Positions 42,496 through 52,622 are shown, counted from the stretch's first letter. The stretch is 64,000 nt of DNA from Bradyrhizobium sp. JYMT SZCCT0428 (GCF_018131075.1 NZ_JAFCLS010000003.1:124001-188000); one strand, 5' to 3'. Program-made: numbers and translations. Notes: a model not told the origin generated them from the sequence alone.

Positions 42496-43664
42496 GGCAC
42501 ACCTTTCGGATTAGACCGTCCTCATCATCGACCAGCCGTCGGGAATTGCGCCGATGGTAGGGGCGACACCCCAAATGAGCAATCTTAACGAAGAGTGATT
42601 TGGAAGTTTTGAGGGGAGCCAGGGACGCCAAGTCCACTACAATCGCCAAAAGCGCCGTTCGATCTTGCGATCACAACCAAGGCCCATCGGCAGACGCCCG
42701 GCCAGGAATGTCTCGGGGCGTCCTGCAATGTCGCCGCCGCCTTCGCCAGGGGACTATGATTTCGTCCGGGTTTGTCGCTCGGGGACTTGGCCCTCCGGGA
42801 CAGCATTGCCACCACGATCGGGGCGTAAGTCTCACCAGCGCGTATACTGTTGATTTCCTGAGGGCATTGGGCCGAATAGGGATCACCTCCAACCCGGTTC
42901 GAGGCTTTACTGAACCGTGTCTTCCACGGCTTCCCTCTGGGGCTGGTCTGGTCCCAACTCAAGTCCGCAGGGCCTGTCGCGACATCCTGACGGTTGCTGC
43001 TTCTTTATCAACGAGGCCCCGGCCGCGTTTCGTTGTCCCAAACTGAAGACCGGCCTTTCTCGTATTGGATGGCACCGGCTGGCAGGATGCGGCGCTTCGG
43101 CCTGCCTAGAGGATTACCCCCTCAAGCCCCACAGAGAGGCGCACGTGCGAGTTCTTCGGACGGAGCCCCCACCCTAACCCCAGTGATGAAAGAACGCACG
43201 GTGACGCTTCTAATCGCGGCACAGCAGCAGGTGGGCTCTCGATCACCGAGAGCCAGTCGCGGCAGACGTCACAGTGACCAGCTTATGCGTGCGAATTCGG
43301 CGTTGAAGCGCGGTCGAATATTGAGCCGGGGATGTGACAAGTCGCATTCTCGCTACGCATGCCGCCGGGTTGGCGATCCAATATTTTTGACGCCGTCTCG
43401 CGCGCGCGTTTATCTTTCTATCTCCCCGGATCAACCTTTCTATGTTGTTGCGATCCTGCACCCGACGCGACAGCGTAGGGTGCCCCATTAGTATTCTTCA
43501 TACTAATGGGAAGGTCATCCTCTTATGTAGCTCCTCTCGTATATCTCTTCTTATATTAATCGTCTTGGCCGGGGACTATCTATGAACGGCGGCCGATAGT
43601 ACTTTCAGTGATAGTCACCCCTGCCCGCAAAACGCATTGCAATGAGGAGGTCGCCTAACGGTGC
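42496..43664. other. Gene-poor stretch in the island, possibly decayed sequence
   Basis: About 1.2 kb with only short, mutually overlapping reading frames in both directions and no family-like one. At the right end, plus-strand sequence near 43380-43490 reads ...VYLSISPDQPFYVVAILHPTRQRRVPH; its VVAILHPTRQ recalls the end of ParE-type toxins (VxVILHGAR), so a degraded toxin gene is possible. A perfect hairpin follows at 43484-43510. A+T-rich blocks occur at 43500-43560. Confidence 0.5.
43484..43510. repeat. Perfect 11-bp inverted repeat
   Basis: CCCATTAGTAT (43484-43494), loop TCTTC, ATACTAATGGG (43500-43510). No T-run follows on either strand. It overlaps the TAG stop of the ParE-like remnant. 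It could be an operator, a recombination site or a terminator without a tail. Confidence 0.7.
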
Positions 43665-44105
43665 TCATTCCGCTTGCTTATAAGGATAATTTCCGGGGGG
43701 CTTTTCGTATCCTGGGAACGTGGCGCCGTTCAGGAGCATCTGATGGGTCTCATCGTCCTTGGTCCACTCGTGTAGTTTTGCGAGGTCCAAACTCATCCAG
43801 AGCAGTTTCACAGCCCCCAATTTCATTTGGCGTATGGTCACGAACTGACATTCTCGGAGCTTGGGCAGGGCACGGTTCTTCATTTCACTTTCGGAAAGGC
43901 CCGCTTCTTTCGCCCAGTCGCTCCTGCTCATCGCAACCCACTCTTTATTGTGTCGTTTGAGCTTGGTCTGCTGGCCCCATCTGAACTTTAGTCGATACAA
44001 TAAGAGGCCAGCGGCCCAATCACATCCGGCTTGGTTTCGCGCCATCGCGTAGGCGCCCGGATTACCGTAGGTTGTCGTCTTTGCCTTCTTGGTCTTTTTT
44101 CCCAT
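43665..44105 (-). CDS. Hypothetical protein with a winged-helix-like centre
   Basis: A 146-residue basic protein starting MGKKTKKAKTTTYGNPGAYAMARNQ. The centre WVAMSRSDWAKEAGLSESEMKNRALPKLRECQFVTIRQMKLGAVKLLWMSL looks like a small winged helix-turn-helix. It is encoded near the integrase at the right end of the island, where excision or replication accessory proteins are often found. GTGAGGC precedes the ATG. No named family is recognised; a role in DNA binding or element maintenance is speculative. Confidence 0.65.
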   Translation of the reverse strand: MGKKTKKAKTTTYGNPGAYAMARNQAGCDWAAGLLLYRLKFRWGQQTKLKRHNKEWVAMSRSDWAKEAGLSESEMKNRALPKLRECQFVTIRQMKLGAVKLLWMSLDLAKLHEWTKDDETHQMLLNGATFPGYEKPPGNYPYKQAE

Positions 44106-44456
44106 TTTGGTGCCTCACTCTGCGACCCATCGAAGTCGATCGGTCCGCAGGTCGCAGGGGGGCGGACGATGACGTTGTCACCGTTCCCATCAATGCCCTC
44201 CTTGGCTCCGGGAAATTTCAGCTATGAGCTGAACAATGAAGGTCAGAATAAAAAGGGGTGGAAGTATGACGGGAGTATTTGTGCGGAGTGGACCATCGGC
44301 AATATTGCCGATCTCCAGAACTTGTGCTCGCGCACTCTCACCGAACGTGGGCGAGAGACGTCCCATCGAGGCGATTAATGGTAAGCCACACGGCGTGGTC
44401 GGGACCGGCCAGGGTATCTGGTGGCGTCCGAAGCAAGTGCACGCCATTGACTATCG
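44106..44456. other. Intergenic stretch between two island genes
   Basis: About 350 bp downstream of the integrase and upstream of the 43665-44105 gene. It must hold the promoter of that gene. Short overlapping frames are present but none has family character or a good ribosome site that would justify calling a gene. Confidence 0.45.
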
Positions 44457-46208
44457 TCAGCCCTTCCACTGAAGATGGTGCAGATCGAGGCCAGGAAAAT
44501 CAACGAGCTGCATGTACTTGATCTGGTAATCAGGATCGGATTTGTCGCCGTAATTGTCACTTACCAGTTTGCCTTGGCTCCATCCGCCCAGGGCCTGGAG
44601 TGCGTCAGGGGGAGCGCTGGTCCGGCGAAGGGCATCCCTGAAATTATGCCGGAAACTGTAGAAGCTCTGTCGGGCTTCGAGTTGGATCGACTTCGGCAAA
44701 TACTGTTCCCGAAAACGCTTGAGAGGATACGTCGCATGGTTGCCGTAACCATCTGGCTTTAAGCCGCCGAAAAGCTGGACCGACGCCCCTGTTTTGCGGC
44801 GGATCGCGACGAATTCCAGAAAGCCGATTGAAATCAGCTGGGGATGCACCGGAATTTTCCGCTTACTGCTCCAGGTTTTGACGGTTTTCTTGGGCTTAGC
44901 CCCCAGGTCGGCGTCATCCTCATCGCTGGAAGCGACGATATCGAGGTACACGGTCCCTTTGATGGTTTGTTTGACGTCGCCAACGCTCATCTGACAGGCC
45001 TCGTTTGGGCGCATGCCCATGAACAAGCACAAGAGAGGTAGCCAGAACCTCCAGCCGGTCTTGTCGTGACCGAACGGCGGCGAATGTAACGCACACGTTT
45101 GGTAGAACGTCCCGCCGAAGAATTGCTTGAGCTGTTCAGCCGCAAAGGGACGGCGCTTCGCGCTGGCCTCCATGGCTTCACGCCTAACCGGCTTCATACC
45201 CTGAGCCGGATTGGCCCCGATCAGCCGCTTCTTCCAGGCGAGGTCGAGAATTCCTTCGAGGGTAGTGAGGTAGATTTCCTGCGTCCCGGACGACAGCTTG
45301 GGCTTTCCAGCCTTTTCGCCCTTGTCGATGGCCTCACTGATGGTCGAACCTTTGTAAAGTTTGGAACGGTTGGCGGGAAGGCGCGATAAGACTGTTCGCA
45401 CCTTCAGGCAGACGTCGTAATCAACATTTTGAATGGGCACGGCGTTGCCGATGATCTCACGCAGCAGGGTGACGTTGGCGCGCTGTTTATCGACCCATTT
45501 TTCGCTGGTCTGGTTAGCCCCCGCGTCTTCTTCTATGACAGCAAGGAACTGGTCGGCCAGTTCGCCGAATGAAATTGGCGGAGGGAGGTTAGGATCAAAC
45601 AGGTGGTCGAAGAAGAGGCGTCCATGATCGTCGCTAATCCGCGCCAACCTACGCTGCTGAAGCTCTAGCAAGCCACGACGAGCAAGCTCGGCTAAGGCAG
45701 CATGGGGCAACGAGGCCTCGTCCACCGGACGCCCAGCATCCGCCAGTATGCGCGTCATGGCCGCGTAGACCCATTCGTCAGCCCTTGGGTCGTCGCGGTT
45801 CTTGAGGATGCTTAAGCCGTACCCAACGTCCGCCTCGATCTTTTGTTGGTCACTGCCGCTCCCAGGAGGGTCCTCAGTGAGTTGACGCCGTGACCGTGCA
45901 TCCATCTGTCGGACATATTCCTGCACATGCTGGACGGCCTCCCGCTCCGTAAGAGGGGTCCCCGCCGCAGGGATGACCAACCCCCCGGTCCCCTTTGCCG
46001 CGACCTTATGCTTTTCCTCGGCGGCCTCGAACTGCGCGGCTGTTTTGAGGTCTTCGAGCGCACGCCGCTTCTTGGCTTCCTTGAGATCAGTGGTTCCCAA
46101 CGAAAACTGTATGGTTTTTTTGCCGATCAACGGGATCAGCGCGGTCGGGACACGACGTCGGTAATTCCAAACGCCTTCTCGCTTGAACAGATGATAGGTG
46201 GACGACAT
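44457..46208 (-). CDS. Island integrase (large tyrosine recombinase)
   Basis: A 583-residue integrase starting at ATG 46208, chosen because AAAGGA lies nine bases before it. The N-terminus (MSSTYHLFKREGVWNYRRRVPTALIPLIGKKTIQFSLGTTDLKEAKKR) is the arm-binding region of the large alphaproteobacterial integrases. Catalytic positions: R in FMGMRPNEACQM, K in SSKRKIPVHPQL, the box II segment FYSFRHNFRDALRR (Tyr where many members have His before SFR), the GGWSQ segment and Y in VSDNYGDK. It sits less than 100 bp from the tRNA-Ala 3' end, the classical position for the integrase of an element inserted in that tRNA. Confidence 0.93.
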   Translation of the reverse strand: MSSTYHLFKREGVWNYRRRVPTALIPLIGKKTIQFSLGTTDLKEAKKRRALEDLKTAAQFEAAEEKHKVAAKGTGGLVIPAAGTPLTEREAVQHVQEYVRQMDARSRRQLTEDPPGSGSDQQKIEADVGYGLSILKNRDDPRADEWVYAAMTRILADAGRPVDEASLPHAALAELARRGLLELQQRRLARISDDHGRLFFDHLFDPNLPPPISFGELADQFLAVIEEDAGANQTSEKWVDKQRANVTLLREIIGNAVPIQNVDYDVCLKVRTVLSRLPANRSKLYKGSTISEAIDKGEKAGKPKLSSGTQEIYLTTLEGILDLAWKKRLIGANPAQGMKPVRREAMEASAKRRPFAAEQLKQFFGGTFYQTCALHSPPFGHDKTGWRFWLPLLCLFMGMRPNEACQMSVGDVKQTIKGTVYLDIVASSDEDDADLGAKPKKTVKTWSSKRKIPVHPQLISIGFLEFVAIRRKTGASVQLFGGLKPDGYGNHATYPLKRFREQYLPKSIQLEARQSFYSFRHNFRDALRRTSAPPDALQALGGWSQGKLVSDNYGDKSDPDYQIKYMQLVDFPGLDLHHLQWKG

Positions 46209-46309
46209 CGCCTTCATTCCTTTTGTGTAACATCGATGTGCGACACAGGGGAGATGCTAAGGCGTTGATCTACAATGAACTTAAATTTCCCAGGCAGTTG
46301 CGAGAAATT

Positions 46310-46385
<76 letters not shown>

Positions 46386-46424
46386 TTAACCGATCCGCGC
46401 GCCTTGGGCGACGCGCAGGCATGA

Positions 46425-46444
46425 CCCTGAACCACAGTTCAGGG
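46425..46444 (-). terminator. Hairpin downstream of the TIGR02300 gene
   Basis: CCCTGAAC (46425-46432) pairs with GTTCAGGG (46437-46444) around CACA, a few bases past the TIGR02300 stop and before tRNA-Ala. There is no T-run, so termination efficiency is uncertain. Confidence 0.45.
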
Positions 46445-46450
46445 CCGATC

Positions 46451-46870
46451 TCAAGTCTCTTCGTCGCCGCCGACGTCACCAATGATGTCGGTGACGTCCT
46501 CATCGCCTTCTTCCTCGTCGGGAATGAAGGTCGAATCGTCGTCTTCGTCACCCTCGATGGTCTCGTCGATTTCGATATCGTCTTCTGATTCGGGAACGAC
46601 GGCCTTGACCTTGCCGGTGTTCTCCTCGGCATCGGCCTCCTCGAGCGAGACCAATTCCTCGGCCTCGGCCGGTTCCGGCGCATCGGCGGCGGCGCTCGCT
46701 GCGGCGGCAGCGCGTGCAGCATCACCGCGGGCGGCCCGGGGCGGCGCAATCGGCGCAATCGGCACGACCTCACCGGTATAGGGCGAGATCACCGGCGACT
46801 TGTTCAAGTCATAGAACTTCTTACCCGTCGTCGGGCAAATGCGTTTGGTTCCGAGATCGGATTTGGCCAC
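46451..46870 (-). CDS. TIGR02300-family (FYDLN acid) protein
   Basis: A 139-residue alphaproteobacterial protein beginning with GTG 46870: VAKSDLGTKRICPTTGKKFYDLNKSPVISPYTGEVVPI is the conserved N-terminal signature (FYDLN). The rest is a highly acidic low-complexity tail with many Glu and Asp (EEADAEENTGKVKAVVPESEDDIEIDETIEGDEDDD). Its function is unknown. It is divergent from aroA, as usual in Hyphomicrobiales. Confidence 0.9.
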   Translation of the reverse strand: MAKSDLGTKRICPTTGKKFYDLNKSPVISPYTGEVVPIAPIAPPRAARGDAARAAAAASAAADAPEPAEAEELVSLEEADAEENTGKVKAVVPESEDDIEIDETIEGDEDDDSTFIPDEEEGDEDVTDIIGDVGGDEET

Positions 46871-47017
46871 GTGTGGAGTCCTGGGAATTTCTGAAAAACG
46901 GTGCTTCACTTGGCTAGTTGCTAGCCCGCTGTCAATAGCGGTTTGCGCGTATGAGACGGCCGCGTGACGCTGGCTTGCCTATGTGATACCTGCCGCCCTG
47001 CGCGAGAGGACACAATC

Positions 47018-48367
47018 TTGACCCATTCAGACCGGCTTGCAGCCCACCCGACCCCGCTGGAATCCCGCTCGAGCGGTTCCCTGACCGGTAAAGTACGGGT
47101 TCCCGGCGACAAGTCGATATCGCACCGGGCCCTGATTCTGGGGGCGCTTTCGGTCGGCCAGACCACGATTTCCGGCCTGCTTGAGGGCGAAGACGTGCTC
47201 AATACGGCGAAATCGATGCAGGCGCTGGGCGCCAAGGTCGAACGAACAGGCTCGTTTGCCTGGCAGGTGAGGGGCGTCGGGGTGGCGGGCTTCGCCCAAC
47301 CCGCAAACCCGCTCGATTTCGGCAATTCCGGCACCGGTTGCCGGCTGGTGATGGGGGCGGTGGCCGGCTGCCCAATTTCGGCGGTTTTCGACGGGGACGC
47401 CTCGCTGCGTTCGCGGCCGATGCGGCGGATCCTCGATCCCCTGGAATTGATGGGCGCCAGGACCGGCGAGGCCAGGGAAGGCGGCCGCCTGCCGCTGACG
47501 CTGCATGGCGCCCGCGATCCCGTGCCGATGCTGTACCGGACACCAGTGGCCTCCGCCCAGATCAAATCGGCGGTGCTGCTGGCGGGCCTTGCTGCGCCGG
47601 GCGTCACGACCGTGATCGAGCAGGAGGCGAGTCGCGACCATACCGAACTGATGCTGAAGCATTTTGGCGCGCAGATCGTCTCGACCAGCGAAGGCAGCCA
47701 TGGCCGCAAGATCGCGCTCACCGGCCAGCCCGAACTGCATGGCGCCGATGTCGTGGTGCCCGCCGATCCCTCGTCCGCGGCGTTCCCGATCGTCGCGGCG
47801 CTGATCGTCGAGGGCTCCGACGTCGTCTTCTCCGACGTCATGACCAATCCGCTGCGCACCGGCCTGTTCACGACCTTGCGCGAGATGGGAGCCTCGATCG
47901 AGGAGAGCGACGTGCGCGGCGACGCCGGCGAGCCGATGGCCACCCTGCGCGTGCGCGCCTCAAAACTGCGCGGCGTCGAAGTGCCGCCGGAGCGCGCGCC
48001 GTCGATGATCGACGAATATCTGGTGCTCGCGGTGGCGGCCGCGTTTGCCGAAGGCACCACCATCATGCGCGGCCTGCAGGAGTTGCGCGTCAAGGAATCC
48101 GACCGGCTGGAGGCGACCGCCGACATGCTGCGCGTCAACGGCGTCAAGGTCGAGGTCGCGGGCGACGATCTGATCGTCGAGGGCAGGGGCCACGTGCCCG
48201 GCGGCGGCCTCGTCGCCACCCACATGGATCATCGCATCGCGATGTCGGCGCTGGTGATGGGGCTCGCCGCCGACAAGCCGGTCAAGGTCGATGACACCAG
48301 CTTCATCGCCACCAGCTTTCCGGATTTCATTCCGATGATGCGCGGGCTCGGAGCCGAGTTTTCATAA
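47018..48367 (+). CDS. aroA: 3-Phosphoshikimate 1-carboxyvinyltransferase (EPSP synthase, class II)
   Basis: A 449-residue enzyme of the shikimate pathway that joins phosphoenolpyruvate to shikimate-3-phosphate; it is the target of glyphosate. Start is TTG 47018 (reading [10 protein letters not shown]), with AGAGGA seven bases upstream. Substrate motifs: [10 protein letters not shown] near residue 25, [29 protein letters not shown] and [17 protein letters not shown]. The R-D-H-T-E motif puts it in class II with the CP4-type enzymes. At the position that is Ala in CP4 (GNAATGCR) this enzyme has Gly (GNSGTGCR), so insensitivity to glyphosate cannot be assumed. Confidence 0.95.
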   Translation: MTHSDRLAAHPTPLESRSSGSLTGKVRVPGDKSISHRALILGALSVGQTTISGLLEGEDVLNTAKSMQALGAKVERTGSFAWQVRGVGVAGFAQPANPLDFGNSGTGCRLVMGAVAGCPISAVFDGDASLRSRPMRRILDPLELMGARTGEAREGGRLPLTLHGARDPVPMLYRTPVASAQIKSAVLLAGLAAPGVTTVIEQEASRDHTELMLKHFGAQIVSTSEGSHGRKIALTGQPELHGADVVVPADPSSAAFPIVAALIVEGSDVVFSDVMTNPLRTGLFTTLREMGASIEESDVRGDAGEPMATLRVRASKLRGVEVPPERAPSMIDEYLVLAVAAAFAEGTTIMRGLQELRVKESDRLEATADMLRVNGVKVEVAGDDLIVEGRGHVPGGGLVATHMDHRIAMSALVMGLAADKPVKVDDTSFIATSFPDFIPMMRGLGAEFS

Positions 48368-48385
48368 GGCGGAGGCTTGCGTGGT

Positions 48386-49375
48386 TCAGGACGGCGCAAG
48401 CCCGAGGCTGGTCACCGCCTCGAGCCAGATGGGCGCTTCTTCCTTGTACAGTTTCTGCGTCTCCTCGAAGGTCATCGCGGTGTCGTCGACGCCGAATGAT
48501 TTCATCAGCTGCAGTACTTTTTCAGTCTTGCCGCCCTCGACGAGGAGTTTTGACAGCTTCTGAACGATTTCCGGCGGCGTACCTGTCGGCACGGCGCAGG
48601 ACTGGAAGCCGGTCAGCTTGAAGATCGGCGATGTGGTGCCCTGCTCTGCAAAGGAAGGGACGTCCGGCAATGTCGACATGCGCTTGCGTGAGACGGCGAC
48701 CGCGCGGCCGCGGCCGCTCTGCAGCACGGACAACGCCGCGGAGTAGCTGCCGTGGGCGCCATCGATAAATCCGCCGGCCAGATCGGTCCACATTGGCGCT
48801 TCGCCGCGATAGTGCACCGCTTCCATCTTGAGACCGTATTGCTTGTTCATTTCGGCGACCGCCATGTGCGCGTATGACCCTGCGCCATAGGTGCCGATGT
48901 TGATCTTCTCGGCCTTCTTTGCGTACGCGACAAATTCGGCGAGAGTCTTGGCGCCTGTCTTCTCGCCGGCCACGAATGGCAGGCTGCCCGCCGGCATGAT
49001 CGAGACGAGGGTGAAATCCTTGTCGGCGTCGTAAGCGATGTCCTTGATCAGAACGCGGTTCATGATCATCGTCGTCGAGATCGTGAACATCAGCGTGTAG
49101 CCGTCGGGCGCGGCGCGCTTGGCTTCAACCGCCGCGACCGATCCCGAGGCACCCGCCTTGTTTTCTACCACCACGTTCTGGCCCGTGGTGGCCCGGATAT
49201 ATTCGCCATAGGTCCGCGCAAATAGATCAGTCTGACCTCCGGCGGGATAGCCGGCGATGATCTTGATGGGCTTGGTCGGCCAGTCGGTCTGCGCCTGGGC
49301 CGAACTCCCGAACAACGGGATCGCCGAGGCTGCTGCGGCGCTGCCAATAAATTGACGTCGTGAAATGGTGCTCAT
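48386..49375 (-). CDS. Tripartite tricarboxylate transporter (TctC/Bug) substrate-binding protein
   Basis: A 329-residue periplasmic binding protein of the Bug/TctC family, starting at ATG 49375 after GGCCGGAGGG. The N-terminus STISRRQFIGSAAAASAIPLFG is a twin-Arg signal. The mature part has WPTKPIKIIAGYPAGGQTDLFAR and VVENKAGASGSVAAVEAKRAAPDGYTL, the family signature. Ligands are usually carboxylates. No TctA/TctB membrane genes are adjacent, as is common for orphan Bug proteins. It is convergent with aroA. Confidence 0.92.
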   Translation of the reverse strand: MSTISRRQFIGSAAAASAIPLFGSSAQAQTDWPTKPIKIIAGYPAGGQTDLFARTYGEYIRATTGQNVVVENKAGASGSVAAVEAKRAAPDGYTLMFTISTTMIMNRVLIKDIAYDADKDFTLVSIMPAGSLPFVAGEKTGAKTLAEFVAYAKKAEKINIGTYGAGSYAHMAVAEMNKQYGLKMEAVHYRGEAPMWTDLAGGFIDGAHGSYSAALSVLQSGRGRAVAVSRKRMSTLPDVPSFAEQGTTSPIFKLTGFQSCAVPTGTPPEIVQKLSKLLVEGGKTEKVLQLMKSFGVDDTAMTFEETQKLYKEEAPIWLEAVTSLGLAPS

Positions 49376-49627
49376 CGTATCCCTCCGGCCGTTATCATTT
49401 TTTTGAATCGGGCGATTCACTGATGCGATGGAATGCCCCGGCTGGTCTCAGGATAGAGACGCACAGCGGCGGGGGCGAGGCACATTTGGACGCATCCGGC
49501 GCGCCTATGTCCGCATCACGGAATTCAGGTTTCCCGGCGGTGAGGCGGCCGTCTCCCCGAGCGGTGGCCCCATCACCTCTGACGCATGGCCTTGACCGCC
49601 ACGGCCGGTCTGTCGCACATGGCGCTC

Positions 49628-50257
49628 ATGATCATCGCCATCGACGGACCCGCCGCCTCGGGCAAGGGCACGCTGGGCAAGCGGCTCGCGCAGCACTACG
49701 GCTATCGTCACCTCGATACCGGCGTGATTTATCGCGCCGTGGCCAAAATGCTGCTGGACAGTGGGTTTGATCTTACCGATGAAGCCCGAGCGGTCGCTGC
49801 CGCGATGGCGCTCGATCCGGAAAATTTCGGCCATCCCGAACTGAAATCGCAGCGGATCGGCGATGCCGCTTCGGTGGTGTCGGCCATTCCCACAGTGCGG
49901 GAAGCGCTGGTCAGTTTTCAGCGCCAGTTCGCGGCCGATCCGCCCGGCGCGGTACTCGACGGGCGCGACATCGGCACCGTGATTTGCCCGAATGCGGACG
50001 TGAAGATCTTCGTCGTCGCCGACCCAAAGGTGCGGGCCCACCGCCGCACGCTGGAAGCGCTCGCGCGGGGTGAAGCGGCCGACGAAGCGCTGGTGCTGGC
50101 CGATATTCTCAAGCGCGACGAGCGGGACCGCAATCGGGCCGCGGCGCCGCTGAAGGCGGCCCCCGACGCACATGTCCTGGACAATTCCAATCTCGATATC
50201 GAAGGCGGCGTTCGCGCCGCGATCGCGATCGTCGAGGCCGTCCGCGCCGGGCGCTGA
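49628..50257 (+). CDS. cmk: Cytidylate kinase
   Basis: A 209-residue enzyme that phosphorylates CMP and dCMP with ATP, from ATG 49628 ([12 protein letters not shown]). P-loop GPAASGKGT, then [12 protein letters not shown] (NMP-binding), [11 protein letters not shown], and the lid region with [20 protein letters not shown]. Upstream alternatives (49586, 49619) exist, but none has a good ribosome site and the family begins here. It precedes rpsA, the conserved neighbour. Confidence 0.95.
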   Translation: MIIAIDGPAASGKGTLGKRLAQHYGYRHLDTGVIYRAVAKMLLDSGFDLTDEARAVAAAMALDPENFGHPELKSQRIGDAASVVSAIPTVREALVSFQRQFAADPPGAVLDGRDIGTVICPNADVKIFVVADPKVRAHRRTLEALARGEAADEALVLADILKRDERDRNRAAAPLKAAPDAHVLDNSNLDIEGGVRAAIAIVEAVRAGR

Positions 50258-50267
50258 AGTTTTTGGT

Positions 50268-50438
50268 CTAATTCTTCGAGCGGTCGCGGTCGAACGGCAA
50301 CCGCTGTTCGGCCATCAGCACGGGCTTCGATTTGGCCGCGGCAACCGCCTTATCGGTCGCAAAATAGGCCGACTTGCCGGCAACGGCCGTAGCGACGGTA
50401 AATACCGCGATTGCGGTCAGAGCGATCAGGCTCTTCAT
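50268..50438 (-). CDS. Small exported protein (56 aa), function unknown
   Basis: A 56-residue protein from ATG 50438, MKSLIALTAIAVFTVATAVAGKSAYFATDKAVAAAKSKP. The first 21 residues form a signal peptide; the mature part is about 35 residues, Lys/Ala-rich, ending RLPFDRDRSKN. GGGGGAGTGCC precedes the ATG. It lies between the convergent cmk and the rpsA promoter region. Such peptides are too short for family assignment. Confidence 0.65.
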   Translation of the reverse strand: MKSLIALTAIAVFTVATAVAGKSAYFATDKAVAAAKSKPVLMAEQRLPFDRDRSKN

Positions 50439-50921
50439 GGTGGCACTCCCCCTGTTTTTGAACCGTGTCATCGTCGGGGGCGGCCCTTAAGGTCGGGTTC
50501 CATCGCGCCTGACACCGCGGGCCTTTTGCGTCATGCGGTGAACAAGGCGTTGAAAACATGGGCCCATGGCGAGCATCCGTCAGCGTTAAAGCCCCGTAAA
50601 TCGGGCATTTCCGCTTGCCGAAAAGACCCCTTGGGGCTATATCACCGGCCATCCGGGCCGCCATCGATGAGATCAGGGCTGTCCGAGCGGGCCGGCAGGC
50701 GGTTTTAGCCCCTGCCGTCATTGGAGGAACGCCCGCTCCAGGTTCTTGAAGTCGATATTTCAGGCCCCGGATATTTCAACGTATCGAACGTGCAGGCATG
50801 CTGCCGGCCCGCTTTTGCGCCTCCCGCAAGAGCGGTCGTTAGGGTTTGCGGACCCCTGACACTTCACGCGCGATACGCCCCTTAACCCGAATGGCCGGCG
50901 ATACCCGCATCTGGAGAACAA
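50439..50921 (+). promoter_or_regulatory. rpsA upstream region with alphaproteobacterial promoter and long leader
   Basis: About 480 bp without a recognised gene. CTTGCC (50614-50619), a 17-nt spacer and CTATAT (50637-50642) fit the alphaproteobacterial housekeeping promoter closely. This leaves a leader of roughly 270 nt before the rpsA start, long enough for S1-mediated feedback. Another TTGAAG-type box near 50741 could be a second promoter. Confidence 0.7.
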
Positions 50922-52622
50922 ATGGCTTCGACTGCTGCTTCTTATAATCCTACCCGCGACGATTTCGCTGCGATGCTGGACGAATCCTTCGCCGGCGGCA
51001 ATTTGCAGGAAAGCTCCGTCATCAAGGGCAAGGTAGTTGCAATTGAAAAGGACATGGCCGTCATCGACGTCGGCCTGAAGACCGAAGGCCGCGTGGCGCT
51101 GCGTGAATTCGCAGGACCCGGCCGCGACAGCGAACTCAAGGTTGGCGACGAAGTCGAGGTGTTCCTCGACCGGATCGAGAATGCGCTCGGCGAAGCCGTG
51201 CTGTCGCGCGACAAGGCGCGCCGCGAGGAAAGCTGGGGCAAGCTCGAGAAGGCCTTCAACAACAACGAGAAGGTTCACGGCGTCATCTTCAACCAGGTCA
51301 AGGGCGGCTTCACCGTCGATCTCGACGGCGCGGTGGCCTTCCTGCCGCGTTCGCAGGTCGATATCCGCCCGATCCGCGACGTCGCGCCGCTGATGAACAA
51401 TTCGCAGCCGTTCCAGATCCTCAAGATGGATCGCCGCCGCGGCAACATCGTGGTGTCGCGCCGCACGGTTCTCGAAGAAACGCGCGCCGAGCAGCGCCAG
51501 GAACTGGTGCAGAACCTCGAAGAGGGTCAGGTGATCGACGGCGTGGTCAAGAACATCACCGATTACGGTGCGTTCGTTGATCTCGGCGGCATCGACGGCC
51601 TCTTGCACGTCACCGATATCGCCTGGCGCCGGGTCAATCACCCGACCGAGGTGCTCACCATCGGCCAGACCGTCAAGGTCAAGATCATCAAGATCAACCA
51701 CGAGACCCACCGTATCTCGCTCGGCATGAAGCAGCTGCTGGACGATCCGTGGCAGGGCATCGAGGCGAAGTATCCGCTGAACGCGCGCTTCACCGGCCGC
51801 GTCACCAACATCACCGACTACGGCGCGTTCGTCGAACTGGAGCCGGGCATCGAAGGCCTGATCCACGTCTCGGAAATGTCGTGGACCAAGAAGAACATGC
51901 ACCCCGGCAAGATCGTTTCGACCTCGCAGGAAGTCGAAGTGCAGGTTCTCGAAGTGGATTCGGTCAAGCGCCGCATCTCGCTCGGCCTCAAGCAGACCAT
52001 GCGCAATCCCTGGGAGGTCTTCGTCGAGAAGTTCCCGGTCGGTGCGACCGTCGAAGGCGAGGTCAAGAACAAGACCGAGTTCGGTCTGTTCCTCGGTCTC
52101 GACGGCGACGTCGACGGCATGGTCCATCTCTCCGACCTCGACTGGAAGCTTCCGGGCGAGCAGGTGATCGACAACTTCAAGAAGGGCGACATGGTCAAGG
52201 CCGTGGTGCTCGACGTCGATGTCGAAAAGGAGCGCATCTCGCTCGGCGTCAAGCAGCTCGAAGGCGACCCCTTCGCAGAGCCGGGCGACGTCAAGAAGGG
52301 CGCGGTCGTGACCTGCGAAGTGCTCGAAGTGAAGGAAGCCGGCATCGAGGTGAAGATCTCGGGAACCGATTTCTCCACCTTCATCAAGCGGTCGGAACTC
52401 GCCCGCGACCGCAACGATCAGCGCGCCGAGCGTTTCGCCGTCGGCGAGAAGGTCGATGCCCGCGTGATCCAGTTCGACAAGAAGGCCCGCAAGGTGCAGG
52501 TCTCGATCAAGGCGCTGGAAGTTGCCGAAGAGAAGGAAGCCATCGCACAGTACGGTTCCTCCGATTCGGGAGCGACGCTGGGCGACATTCTCGGCACCGC
52601 GCTCAAGAACCGCGACAAGTAA
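50922..52622 (+). CDS. rpsA: 30S ribosomal protein S1
   Basis: A 566-residue protein with six S1 RNA-binding repeats: for example GKVVAIEKDMAVIDVGLKTEG, GVIFNQVKGGFTVDLDGAVAFLPRSQ, GVVKNITDYGAFVDLGGIDGLLHV, GRVTNITDYGAFVELEPGIEGLIHVSE, GEVKNKTEFGLFLGLDGDVDGMVHLSD and CEVLEVKEAGIEVKISGTDFSTF. S1 brings mRNA to the small subunit. TGGAGAACAA precedes the ATG. A strong terminator follows directly. cmk lies upstream on the same strand. Confidence 0.97.
   Translation: MASTAASYNPTRDDFAAMLDESFAGGNLQESSVIKGKVVAIEKDMAVIDVGLKTEGRVALREFAGPGRDSELKVGDEVEVFLDRIENALGEAVLSRDKARREESWGKLEKAFNNNEKVHGVIFNQVKGGFTVDLDGAVAFLPRSQVDIRPIRDVAPLMNNSQPFQILKMDRRRGNIVVSRRTVLEETRAEQRQELVQNLEEGQVIDGVVKNITDYGAFVDLGGIDGLLHVTDIAWRRVNHPTEVLTIGQTVKVKIIKINHETHRISLGMKQLLDDPWQGIEAKYPLNARFTGRVTNITDYGAFVELEPGIEGLIHVSEMSWTKKNMHPGKIVSTSQEVEVQVLEVDSVKRRISLGLKQTMRNPWEVFVEKFPVGATVEGEVKNKTEFGLFLGLDGDVDGMVHLSDLDWKLPGEQVIDNFKKGDMVKAVVLDVDVEKERISLGVKQLEGDPFAEPGDVKKGAVVTCEVLEVKEAGIEVKISGTDFSTFIKRSELARDRNDQRAERFAVGEKVDARVIQFDKKARKVQVSIKALEVAEEKEAIAQYGSSDSGATLGDILGTALKNRDK

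Noticed and set aside
42600-43046. Plus- and minus-strand frames in the gene-poor island stretch
   Set aside because: They overlap each other, lack ribosome sites and match no family; left as non-coding.
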